A stretch of DNA of 5,382 nt from Chloroflexota bacterium (GCA_016210435.1 JACQUF010000068.1:1-5382); one strand, 5' to 3'. Shown: positions 1-5,382, counted from the first letter of the stretch. The notes: generated by a model not told the origin, from the letters alone. Numbers and translations: made by a program.

Positions 1-317
1 ACCTCGCCCGCAATCTGGTCGTTGGCAGTCCAGTGCCAGGCGGCCAGTCACTTCTCGGGGATGGACGGGCGCGAGAAATCGTAGTGAACGCTGTGCTTCC
101 TGCGCTGCACGCGATCGCGTTTCAGGAACAGCGTTGGGCCCTCGCGGAACGTGCCTTCGCTCTGTACAGGGACCATCCCAGGCTCCCCGGGAACGGCATC
201 GAACGAGAGGTGCGGAGGATGCTCCAACGTGCGGGGAGGCCATCAGTGGCCACAACCGCCCGGGGGCAACAGGGCCTCTTGTATCTTTATCGGATGCTGG
301 TCACGAGACCGTCCTGA
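1..317 (+). CDS. DUF2851-like protein, C-terminal part (5' end cut by window)
   Basis: The reading frame is open from the first full codon at position 3 to a TGA at 315-317, giving the last 104 residues of a longer protein. What I see is a short glycine-rich stretch, then RAREIVVNAVLP, then an Ala/Leu-rich helix ending in ALYRDHPRLPGNGI, and near the end ARGQQGLLYLYR. This order (an 'R-EI-VN-vLP' helix, a 'LY...P.L..N' segment and a C-terminal 'AR-QQG-L-LY' motif) matches my memory of the C-terminus of DUF2851 proteins, a family of unknown function found in Chloroflexota, Bacteroidota and relatives. No function can be given. The protein is acid/base-rich with no membrane segment here, so it is probably cytoplasmic. 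It lies 17 bases upstream of the dehydrogenase gene, probably in the same operon. An internal GTG at 33 is not the true start, because the frame continues upstream with the same character. Confidence 0.7.
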   Translation, partial: LARNLVVGSPVPGGQSLLGDGRAREIVVNAVLPALHAIAFQEQRWALAERAFALYRDHPRLPGNGIEREVRRMLQRAGRPSVATTARGQQGLLYLYRMLVTRPS

Positions 318-322
318 TCGTC

Positions 323-328
323 GAGGAG
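323..328 (+). promoter_or_regulatory. Shine-Dalgarno GAGGAG that selects TTG start at 335
   Basis: GAGGAG at 323-328 is followed by six bases and then TTG at 335-337, an ideal ribosome-binding arrangement. It lies just after the upstream stop codon (315-317). No ATG or GTG is in this frame until ATG 398, which would remove the first beta strand of the dehydrogenase. The site therefore decides the start. Confidence 0.65.
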
Positions 329-334
329 ACCTCA

Positions 335-1312
335 TTGCAAGGCCGTTGGCCGCCGCGCGACCAGCTCACGATCGGATTCGCACACGTCGCCTACCGTATG
401 AAGGAGACGTTCGAGAAGCGCAACACCGGCATCAGACATTTCCAGGTCTTCGACCGCGAGTCGCTCAAAAAGAGGATGTCCGATATCCAAGTGCTGGTGA
501 TTTCCGGGCTGTGGCACAACAGTCTGCTTGATAACGCGTCTCGCCTGCGCTGGATCCAGTCGATTGGCGCCGGCTTCGACCAGTTCCCGATAGATGAGCT
601 GAAGAAGCGAGGCATCCGCCTCAGCCGGTCGTATGGAGTGAACCGCTACGCGGTCGCCGAACATGCCTTCGCTTTGATACTCGGGTTGACGCGGCACCTG
701 CATCAAGCGCGCGACAACCAGCGTATGCATGTCTATCGCGGGCTAATTTCCGATCTGGCCGAACGCGAGGACGAACTCGGCGGGAAGACCCTCGGGATCA
801 TCGGGCTCGGTCACATCGGGGCTCGCGTGGCAGAAATCGGAAAGGCCTTCCGGATGCGCGTCATTGCTACCAAACGGAACCCGACACGGCATACCGGAAC
901 CGTGGACCTGCTCCTTGGCACGGACGGGCTACAGACCCTGTTGCGCGAATCCGATTTCGTTGTCCTGAACTGCCCGCTAACCCTGGAAACAAGGGGGATC
1001 ATGAACGCCTCAACAATCGCGCTGATGAAGCCGTCGGCCTACCTCATCAACGTGGCGCGAGGGGCATGTGTTGACGAGGCGGCGCTGCTCGAGGCTTTGA
1101 AGACCCGACGCATCGCGGGCGCCGGTCTCGACCACTTCGTCGATGATCCGCTGCCTCCATCCAGCCCGTTCTGGGACCTCGACAACGTGATAATCACACC
1201 CCACACCGCGGGTGAGACTCGCCGGTACGAAGAGAATGTCATCGACATCCTCATCGAGAACCTCGGGCGTTTGGAAAGAGGGGATCCGGCATTGCTTCAC
1301 CAGGTCGTTTGA
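335..1312 (+). CDS. D-isomer-specific 2-hydroxyacid dehydrogenase, NAD(P)-binding
   Basis: This is predicted to be a cytoplasmic oxidoreductase that interconverts a D-2-hydroxy acid and its 2-keto acid with NAD(P)(H). The substrate cannot be read from sequence. From TTG 335 it has 325 residues, the usual family length. Residues 11-85 form the first part of the catalytic domain, with SGLWHN at 57-62 and the substrate-loop motif IGAGFDQFP at 77-85. The Rossmann motif GLGHIG is at 157-162. The catalytic Arg is R242 in NVARGACVDE and the catalytic His is H290 in TPHTAGET. At the position where the family normally has Glu, the sequence reads DDP, so D271 replaces it. The end of the second Rossmann strand reads ATKR (178-181), with no acidic residue, which suggests NADP(H) rather than NAD(H). 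An upstream TTG at 134 would add 67 residues that lie wholly inside the preceding gene, and I reject it. The gene is probably co-transcribed with both plus-strand neighbours. Family assignment is firm; a phosphoglycerate dehydrogenase role is unlikely because there is no ACT domain. Confidence 0.92.
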   Translation: MQGRWPPRDQLTIGFAHVAYRMKETFEKRNTGIRHFQVFDRESLKKRMSDIQVLVISGLWHNSLLDNASRLRWIQSIGAGFDQFPIDELKKRGIRLSRSYGVNRYAVAEHAFALILGLTRHLHQARDNQRMHVYRGLISDLAEREDELGGKTLGIIGLGHIGARVAEIGKAFRMRVIATKRNPTRHTGTVDLLLGTDGLQTLLRESDFVVLNCPLTLETRGIMNASTIALMKPSAYLINVARGACVDEAALLEALKTRRIAGAGLDHFVDDPLPPSSPFWDLDNVIITPHTAGETRRYEENVIDILIENLGRLERGDPALLHQVV

Positions 1313-1322
1313 GGCGGTGGGG

Positions 1323-1880
1323 ATGGAACAGGAAAGGCACGGTCCGGCGCCGACAGCCGGAACTCCGCAGGGCCCCGCCACGGCGCCGGCGCCGGAGCGC
1401 ACCGAAATATCGGCGATCACCGGGGCCGATAGATATCGGATCGCCTTGTTTGCGGACTGCCTCGAATTCCAAGGTGGGGAAGGATCGCGGGGGGTCTGGG
1501 GATCCATCCCACTGGCCGCGATCACGGGGGTCGGCGTGGAGGTGCGGGCAAAAGACCGCGGGCTCCTGATATGGGGCATTCTCGGCCTGGTCGCCGCGTT
1601 CGGGATCTATCAGGTCGCCACGAATCCGAACGTAGCGAACCTCGGGGCTTTCGCGGTCGCTGCCATAAGCGGGATCCTGCTGATCCAGTACTACTTCCGG
1701 CCACCCGGACTGCAGCTTGTCGTTTATGCGGGCGGCAGCTCCAGGGCAATACCGCTGAAGGCCGATTCGCTGCCGAATGCGCGTGCTTTTGCGACCGACG
1801 TCATACGCGCCAGGGACGAATCCATACCTTCGCAGCCACAGGAACCGGCCAGAAGCCTGCCGCGCTACCCGATGGCATAG
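1323..1880 (+). CDS. Hypothetical two-helix membrane protein, possible PH-like fold split by a hairpin
   Basis: I do not recognise this 185-residue protein with confidence. From ATG 1323 (GAGG at 1311-1314 is a fair ribosome site) it starts with a disordered Pro/Ala stretch (about 8-25). Next comes a beta-type segment (about 29-75) containing GSIPLAAITGVGVEV. Two hydrophobic helices follow, at about 80-99 and 107-125, joined by a short polar loop. After them is a second beta-type segment, LQLVVYAGGSSRAIPLKA (130-147), then an amphipathic helix (about 151-164) and a Pro-rich tail. A beta half, a membrane hairpin, a beta half with 'IPL' and a final helix resemble small bacterial PH-like or DUF6232-type proteins, but that is inference from layout only. 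The expected topology puts both soluble halves on the cytoplasmic side. The gene follows the dehydrogenase by 10 bases, so it is likely in its operon, and its last 16 bases overlap the end of tsaD on the other strand. Confidence 0.75.
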   Translation: MEQERHGPAPTAGTPQGPATAPAPERTEISAITGADRYRIALFADCLEFQGGEGSRGVWGSIPLAAITGVGVEVRAKDRGLLIWGILGLVAAFGIYQVATNPNVANLGAFAVAAISGILLIQYYFRPPGLQLVVYAGGSSRAIPLKADSLPNARAFATDVIRARDESIPSQPQEPARSLPRYPMA

Positions 1881-2905
1881 TCCAGGCGCAGGTTCGGGTA
1901 GATGTCCAGCTCCCAGCCGGAGCTCCTGCCAAGTTCCAGGAGATAGCTGCCGCAAGCTGCGATCATTGCGCCATTGTCCGTGCACAGTACAGGCGGCGGA
2001 ATGATAACCGGGACATCGGAAGCCTGAACAAGTTCTTCTCGCAACTGCCGGTTGGCTGCCACACCGCCGCCGAGGAGGATACCTCTCACGCCATACTCGT
2101 TTGCGGCAGCTACTGCCTTCTTTACGAGAACCTCGACGATCGCGTCCTGGTAAGCCCTGGCGAGTGCGCCAACCGGGTTCCCATCCCTGATCCGCCCTGG
2201 CGTTGGGTAGATCCCGGCCTCCTGAGCGCGACGTAGCAGCGCCGTCTTGACCCCGGAAAAGCTGAAATCATGGGTGTTCGGCAGCCATGCGCGTGGCATC
2301 GCCTCAGTATGCGGCGCGCCTGCCGATGCCCGTTCGATCGCGGGCCCCCCCGGGTATCCGAGGCCGAGGATCCGCGCCCCCTTGTCAAACGCCTCGCCCG
2401 CAGCATCGTCCCGCGTCCGGCCTACGAGTCTGAAACGGCCATGACCCTCCATCAAAGCGAGATCAGTATGGCCTCCCGATACCAGCAGAGCGAGCAGTGG
2501 GAACCCTGGATCTTCAGCCGGGTCGGGGATTCCCTCAGCAAGCCAGCCCGCGTAGATATGTCCAGCCAGATGATTGACCCCGACGAGCGGCTTGCCGAGC
2601 GATGCGGCAATCCCTTTTGCCGTATTCACACCGACGATCAATGCGCCGGCGAGACCCGGGCCATTCGTGACTGCCACGGCATCGATATCCGACCACCGCA
2701 TCCCGGCCTGGCTGAGCGCGAGTTCCAGGACAGGAACGATTCGCTCGATGTGAAGCCGCGAAGCCACCTCCGGCACGACGCCACCGTAGAGCGCGTGGAC
2801 GTCTACCTGTGAGGAGATGACGTTCCCGCCGACCAGGCGGCCGTCAATGACGACCCCCGCGGCCGTCTCGTCGCAGGAAGTTTCAATCCCGAGAATTGTC
2901 TTCAT
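1865..2905 (-). CDS. tsaD: tRNA N6-adenosine threonylcarbamoyltransferase TsaD
   Basis: TsaD transfers the threonylcarbamoyl group from threonylcarbamoyl-AMP to A37 of tRNAs that read ANN codons (t6A). In bacteria it works in the cytoplasm with TsaB and TsaE. At 346 residues it is full length. The ASKHA-fold signatures are all present: GIETSCDET at 6-14, metal ligands H112 and H116 in NHLAGHIYA, LVSGGHT at 141-147, GEAFDKGA at 170-177, GYPGGP at 183-188, FSFSGVKTAL at 214-223, GGGVAANRQL at 279-288, and CTDNGAM at 308-314 with the third metal ligand D310. The start is ATG at 2903-2905. No clear Shine-Dalgarno lies before it, and a good -10 box sits only 9 bases upstream, which fits leaderless translation. 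No tsaB, tsaE or rimI is adjacent in the window; the gene stands alone, divergent from the sortase and convergent with the membrane-protein gene. All key residues are intact. Confidence 0.98.
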   Translation of the reverse strand: MKTILGIETSCDETAAGVVIDGRLVGGNVISSQVDVHALYGGVVPEVASRLHIERIVPVLELALSQAGMRWSDIDAVAVTNGPGLAGALIVGVNTAKGIAASLGKPLVGVNHLAGHIYAGWLAEGIPDPAEDPGFPLLALLVSGGHTDLALMEGHGRFRLVGRTRDDAAGEAFDKGARILGLGYPGGPAIERASAGAPHTEAMPRAWLPNTHDFSFSGVKTALLRRAQEAGIYPTPGRIRDGNPVGALARAYQDAIVEVLVKKAVAAANEYGVRGILLGGGVAANRQLREELVQASDVPVIIPPPVLCTDNGAMIAACGSYLLELGRSSGWELDIYPNLRLDYAIG

Positions 2906-2910
2906 TTCAG

Positions 2911-2940
2911 ACCGATTCTAAGTCGGTGTTCTGCGTCGGT
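2911..2940. repeat. ACCGAC direct repeats and short inverted repeat over the tsaD promoter
   Basis: On the minus strand ACCGAC occurs twice with a 13-base period (plus 2935-2940 and 2922-2927), both in the -35/-10 spacer region. A third copy in the opposite orientation, ACCGA on the plus strand at 2911-2915, pairs with TCGGT at 2923-2927 across a 7-base centre that contains most of the -10 box. This could be an operator. The units are only 5-6 bases, so chance is possible in G+C-rich DNA. Confidence 0.35.
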
Positions 2941-2943
2941 CAG
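2915..2943 (-). promoter_or_regulatory. Sigma70-type promoter for tsaD, near-leaderless
   Basis: Read on the minus strand, a -35 CTGACC (plus 2938-2943, 4 of 6 consensus bases) is followed by 17 bases and then a -10 TAGAAT (plus 2915-2920, 5 of 6). Only nine bases separate the -10 from the tsaD ATG. A normal start six to nine bases past the -10 would give an untranslated leader of about 0-3 bases. The absence of a Shine-Dalgarno there agrees with this. Confidence 0.6.
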
Positions 2944-2968
2944 AGCCAGCAATGGACGTGCGCTCGGC

Positions 2969-2978
2969 CACGCGCGTG
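2969..2978. repeat. Perfect 10-base palindrome CACGCGCGTG in the divergent region
   Basis: The palindrome lies 8 bases upstream of the -10-like box for the sortase operon, and about 25 bases upstream of the tsaD -35. It could bind a dimeric regulator, but short GC palindromes are common in DNA of this composition. Confidence 0.3.
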
Positions 2979-2986
2979 ACCTGACG

Positions 2987-2992
2987 TATATT
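2987..2992 (+). promoter_or_regulatory. Candidate -10 box for the sortase-ctaA-ctaB operon
   Basis: TATATT matches 5 of 6 bases of the sigma70 -10 consensus and is an A/T island in G+C-rich DNA. Twelve bases separate it from the ATG at 3005, so the leader would be only about 3-6 bases. I see no good -35 at 16-18 bases upstream, so this promoter is weaker evidence than the tsaD one and may need an activator. Confidence 0.35.
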
Positions 2993-3004
2993 GGACTTCG
3001 AGAA

Positions 3005-3943
3005 ATGGTAGGCGGCAGTCGAAAGCCGGGCAGCCGGCGCATGGTATTTCCGAAGTGGCCCGGCTTCGCGCTGATCGGGCTCGGGTTTTCCGTTGCGGGA
3101 TTCGCGGCGGCGTACCTGATTTACGCCCAGGTGGCCCGAAGCAAGCTGGACGAACTGGAAGCAACCGTTCCCGAGGAAGTGCGCGCCGCCTGGTTCGAGG
3201 TACTCGCGCCGAGACCAACCGAGGCGGCAACCGCGCCCCGAAGCGGCGCCATCGAACCTGCGGGCGCCGCGCCCGGGATTTCCGCTTCGCGTCCCGCGGC
3301 GGGAGGGGCAGTCTCGAGCCCGGCCCCCACCAAGCAGCCGGCGTTCGATTTCTCAGCCGTCTACCCCGCGAGCGTGATCAATCCGAAGTACTGGGGCGAT
3401 CCCCTCTGGGCAGGTAGCGACCCCTACGGTGGCCCGGGCTTGCCTGAAGGGTTCGAATTTGTGAGCAGTTTCGATGCGGCCCGCCGTATCGGGACCATGC
3501 CGACCACAACACGGGTTTCGATTCCGGCGATCAGCGTCGACAGCGAAGTGCGCGAGCTCCAGATCCTCGATCTTGGCGACAGCCGCGCATATGAGACGCC
3601 GGCATATGTTGTCGGGCACATTCCCGGAACCGCCAATCCGGGGGAAAATGGCAACGGCTGGTTTTTCGGGCATCTCGAAAGTCCGGGCCGGAACGAGGGA
3701 AACGTCTTCTATCGCCTGCCGGAAATACCGAAGCTGCTGAAACAGGACCCAGTCGACGTCATCATTGAAAGCGAGCGAGGCGCCTTCCTATACCGGGTGG
3801 TCAGCACGCGGGTGCTCCACCAGGACCACATGGCACTATTCGAGGCGCCGCGAGGGACGATCACGCTGGTTGCATGCGTCCCATCCCGCGTATACGACCA
3901 TCGCTTGCTCGTCACCGCCGAACTCATAGCTGAACGCAGGTAG
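3005..3943 (+). CDS. Membrane-anchored sortase-family transpeptidase
   Basis: Sortases cut a C-terminal sorting signal of a secreted protein and join it to the cell wall or to another protein, outside the membrane. This 312-residue protein has a short basic N-terminus, one membrane helix (about 20-41, signal-anchor type), a Pro/Ala-rich linker (about 68-112), and the sortase barrel from about 155 to the end. The expected triad is visible: H223 in FFGHLES, C291 in TLVACVPS, and R300 in YDHRLLV, with Cys and Arg nine residues apart as in class C/D enzymes. The usual Thr before the catalytic Cys is Ala here. The linker and N-terminal region (about 42-150) are long for the family and include a Trp/Tyr/Gly-rich piece at 129-142. 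The ATG at 3005 has only a weak upstream GGA; ATG 3041 (residue 13) is an alternative that keeps the membrane helix. The gene is five bases ahead of ctaA, so they are co-transcribed. No LPXTG-type substrate gene is in the window. Family is fairly certain; class is not. Confidence 0.88.
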   Translation: MVGGSRKPGSRRMVFPKWPGFALIGLGFSVAGFAAAYLIYAQVARSKLDELEATVPEEVRAAWFEVLAPRPTEAATAPRSGAIEPAGAAPGISASRPAAGGAVSSPAPTKQPAFDFSAVYPASVINPKYWGDPLWAGSDPYGGPGLPEGFEFVSSFDAARRIGTMPTTTRVSIPAISVDSEVRELQILDLGDSRAYETPAYVVGHIPGTANPGENGNGWFFGHLESPGRNEGNVFYRLPEIPKLLKQDPVDVIIESERGAFLYRVVSTRVLHQDHMALFEAPRGTITLVACVPSRVYDHRLLVTAELIAERR

Positions 3944-3944
3944 G
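3938..3944 (+). promoter_or_regulatory. Shine-Dalgarno AGGTAGG for ctaA TTG start
   Basis: AGGTAGG at 3938-3944 spans the sortase stop codon (TAG 3941-3943). Its two AGG units lie 8 and 4 bases before TTG 3949. It supports a TTG start for ctaA and suggests coupled translation with the sortase. Confidence 0.5.
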
Positions 3945-3948
3945 TATA

Positions 3949-4959
3949 TTGCATCCCTCTACAGCCCGGACCGCCGCGGCCGGCGAACGCGCCGCAGGGT
4001 CCGTCCGAACCCCGCTTGAAACCCGCGACGACGCGCTTGTAATCGGACTGCTCGCCGCGGCAGTCATTGGGATCATTCTTCAGATCACAATGGGTGGTAT
4101 TGTCCGCGTGACCGGGTCCGGCCTTGGCTGCCCGGACTGGCCGTTGTGCCACGGCAGCCTGATCCCGCCACTCGACTACCACGCGTGGATCGAGTGGACA
4201 CACCGGACCACGGGCTCTGTCGTCGGGATCGTGCTCGTGGCCGCGCTGGTCCGCGTCTGGATGCGGCATCGTTCGGACCGGTGGGTTTTCTGGCTGACGA
4301 CCAGCGCCACCGGGCTCGTGGTCATCGTCGGGCTGATCGGGGCGGTGGTCGTCCGAACCGAGATACATCCCGCGATCCGGACGCTCCATCTCGGCCTGGC
4401 TGAACTCGACCTCCTTCTCGCCGCGGGCGCCCTCACATTCGCCACGAAAGGATTCCGTGCAACCCTTGTAATGAAGGCGGCGAAGAGCGAAGACAGGCTG
4501 GTCGCGCGCATGGCGTGGATCGGGGCTGCCGCCATCCTCGTGGCGCTCCTCAGCGGTTCGTACGCGGTCTGGCAGGGGGCCGGCGGAGTATGCAGCACAT
4601 GGCCGCTATGCGATGGTAGATCGTTCCTTCCGCAGAGCAGCCTCGCATGGATACACATGATCCACAGACTGTTCTCAGGCATAGCAGCCGTCTTGATCTT
4701 GTGGGTCGCGCATCGCACGTACCGGCTACCGAGCGCGTCCCGGGCACTGCGACTCGCTTCGCTCGGGGCGATGGGCCTCGTCCTCGTCCAGGTGCTCGCG
4801 GGGGCGGCAAACCCATGGACCGATTTCGACCAATCGGCGCGTGCCGCCCACCTTACCCTCGCCACGCTCCTATGGGCTGACGCGGCACTTGTAGCCATCC
4901 TGACGGCATTACGCTCCAACGACGCCCTGGCGCTCCGCGGGATCCGCACAAATGCTTAG
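3949..4959 (+). CDS. ctaA: Heme A synthase CtaA (COX15 family)
   Basis: CtaA is a membrane enzyme that oxidises the C8 methyl of heme O to a formyl group, giving heme A for aa3-type cytochrome c oxidase. The 336-residue product shows eight membrane helices (about 31-48, 88-104, 116-136, 145-165, 189-206, 235-255, 268-287, 299-321) in two similar halves. Each half carries a Cys pair and two His ligands. The first half has C61 and C67 in GCPDWPLCHG, H85 in EWTHR, and H147 in LHLGLA. The second half has C215 and C221 in CSTWPLCDG, H239 in HMIHR, and H301 in AHLTLA. All four His and all four Cys match the Bacillus-type enzyme. The start is TTG 3949 with AGGTAGG upstream. A hydrophilic N-tail of about 28 residues, rich in Ala and Arg, precedes the first helix. 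It follows the sortase by five bases and overlaps ctaB by eight (ATGCTTAG), so translation is probably coupled. Confidence 0.95.
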   Translation: MHPSTARTAAAGERAAGSVRTPLETRDDALVIGLLAAAVIGIILQITMGGIVRVTGSGLGCPDWPLCHGSLIPPLDYHAWIEWTHRTTGSVVGIVLVAALVRVWMRHRSDRWVFWLTTSATGLVVIVGLIGAVVVRTEIHPAIRTLHLGLAELDLLLAAGALTFATKGFRATLVMKAAKSEDRLVARMAWIGAAAILVALLSGSYAVWQGAGGVCSTWPLCDGRSFLPQSSLAWIHMIHRLFSGIAAVLILWVAHRTYRLPSASRALRLASLGAMGLVLVQVLAGAANPWTDFDQSARAAHLTLATLLWADAALVAILTALRSNDALALRGIRTNA

Positions 4960-5382
4960 CGCCCGGGTGGAGGGGTCGAGCCGGTCCGGTCCCTTCGATA
5001 CGCTGAACGACTATCTGACGCTCACAAAGCCGCGCATCATGTCGCTGCTGCTACTGACGACGTTTGGCGCCATGGCGCTTGCCTATCGCGGCATACCGCC
5101 TGCTCCGCTGCTTGCGACCGTGATGGCGGGCGGCGCACTGGCCTCGGGCGGCGCAAGTGCGCTCAACCACTGGCTCGAACGTGACACCGACCCTCTGATG
5201 GGCCGGACGAAGAGCCGGCCGGTAGCGAGCGGGCGCATTTCTCCGCGAGCAGCGTTCATGTTCGGAATCGCGCTCAACATCCTCGCGTTCGTCGTTCTTG
5301 GCCTCTGGGCGAACATCCTTTCGGCCGGACTGGCGATGGCGGGGACGCTTTTCTACGTGATCGTCTACACCCTGTGGCTGAA
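4952..5382 (+). CDS. ctaB: Protoheme IX farnesyltransferase CtaB (heme O synthase), N-terminal part
   Basis: CtaB is a UbiA-family membrane prenyltransferase that adds a farnesyl group from farnesyl diphosphate to heme B, giving heme O, the substrate of CtaA. The frame starts at ATG 4952, inside the last codons of ctaA, and runs off the window after 143 codons; the full protein is usually about 290-310 residues. The N-terminus contains YLTLTKPRIM (21-30), typical of the family. Helices are seen at about 29-45, 51-70, 101-119 and 122-142. The first prenyl-diphosphate/Mg motif is NHWLERDTDPLMGRTKSRP (72-90): N72, D78, D80, the RT and the RP are all present. E76 stands where many homologues have the first Asp, which is a conservative change. 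Together with ctaA it supplies heme A; oxidase subunit genes are expected further right. The 3' half is not visible, so its integrity cannot be judged. Confidence 0.95.
   Translation, partial: MLSARVEGSSRSGPFDTLNDYLTLTKPRIMSLLLLTTFGAMALAYRGIPPAPLLATVMAGGALASGGASALNHWLERDTDPLMGRTKSRPVASGRISPRAAFMFGIALNILAFVVLGLWANILSAGLAMAGTLFYVIVYTLWL

Noticed and set aside
134..334. N-terminal extension of the dehydrogenase from TTG 134
   Set aside because: It would overlap the upstream gene almost completely, its sequence resembles no part of the family, and a good GAGGAG site points to TTG 335.
1212..1322. Longer start for the membrane protein inside the dehydrogenase gene
   Set aside because: The extra residues are a frame-shifted reading of the dehydrogenase C-terminus, and ATG 1323 has its own ribosome site 10 bases after the upstream stop.
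1251..1985. Long open frame on the minus strand across the membrane protein and tsaD end
   Set aside because: It is an antisense shadow in G+C-rich DNA: low complexity, rich in Arg, Pro and Gly, with no recognisable motif, while the opposite frame encodes a coherent protein.
1571..2812. Plus-strand open frames across tsaD
   Set aside because: They lie opposite the fully conserved tsaD and show no family motif or ribosome site.
2906..3004. A riboswitch or small RNA in the divergent intergenic region
   Set aside because: Only 99 bases separate two start codons, the predicted leaders are a few bases long, and no extended stem structure was seen.
3944..3951. GTATATTG before ctaA as an internal promoter, echoing the same string at 2986-2993
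   Set aside because: Here it overlaps the TTG start itself, so a transcript from it would lack the start. It is most likely a chance match.
4176..4949. 257-codon open frame antisense to ctaA
   Set aside because: ctaA is certain from its motifs. The antisense product is Arg/Ala/Ser/Thr-rich with no membrane or domain signature and is explained by codon bias.

Overview
The window holds seven protein genes, high in G+C and tightly packed; two of them are cut by the window edges. No RNA gene, mobile element, CRISPR array or large repeat was seen. The mix points to an aerobic bacterium with a Gram-positive-like or monoderm-like envelope. It combines a DUF2851-type protein, a membrane-anchored sortase, a two-cysteine-pair heme A synthase overlapping heme O synthase, TTG starts and a near-leaderless promoter. 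My best guess is Chloroflexota, possibly a metagenomic lineage, but this is inference from gene content and is not proven by any one marker.

Left block, plus strand (1-1880): the 3' end of a DUF2851-like gene, then a D-2-hydroxyacid dehydrogenase that probably starts at TTG 335, then an unrecognised two-helix membrane protein. Gaps are 17 and 10 bases, so this looks like one transcription unit. Its last gene overlaps by 16 bases, tail to tail, with tsaD on the minus strand (1865-2905), the universal enzyme of the tRNA t6A modification.

Middle (2906-3004): a 99-base divergent intergenic region. It carries a good sigma70-type promoter reading left into tsaD, placed so close to the ATG that the mRNA would have almost no leader. 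It also has a weaker -10-like box reading right, repeated ACCGAC elements and a 10-base palindrome.

Right block, plus strand (3005 to the window end): a sortase, ctaA (heme A synthase) and the first 143 codons of ctaB (heme O synthase). They are separated by 5 bases and then overlap by 8, so they form one operon. CtaB farnesylates heme B to heme O and CtaA oxidises heme O to heme A, the cofactor of aa3-type cytochrome c oxidase. The terminal oxidase genes would be expected beyond the right edge. The sortase is the unexpected member, with no sorting substrate in view.

Most of the window is ordinary housekeeping. The points most worth a second look are the sortase-heme A operon, the leaderless divergent promoter, and a hydroxyacid dehydrogenase with Asp at the usual catalytic Glu position and a basic cofactor pocket. 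I found no convincing new defence, mobile or RNA system.
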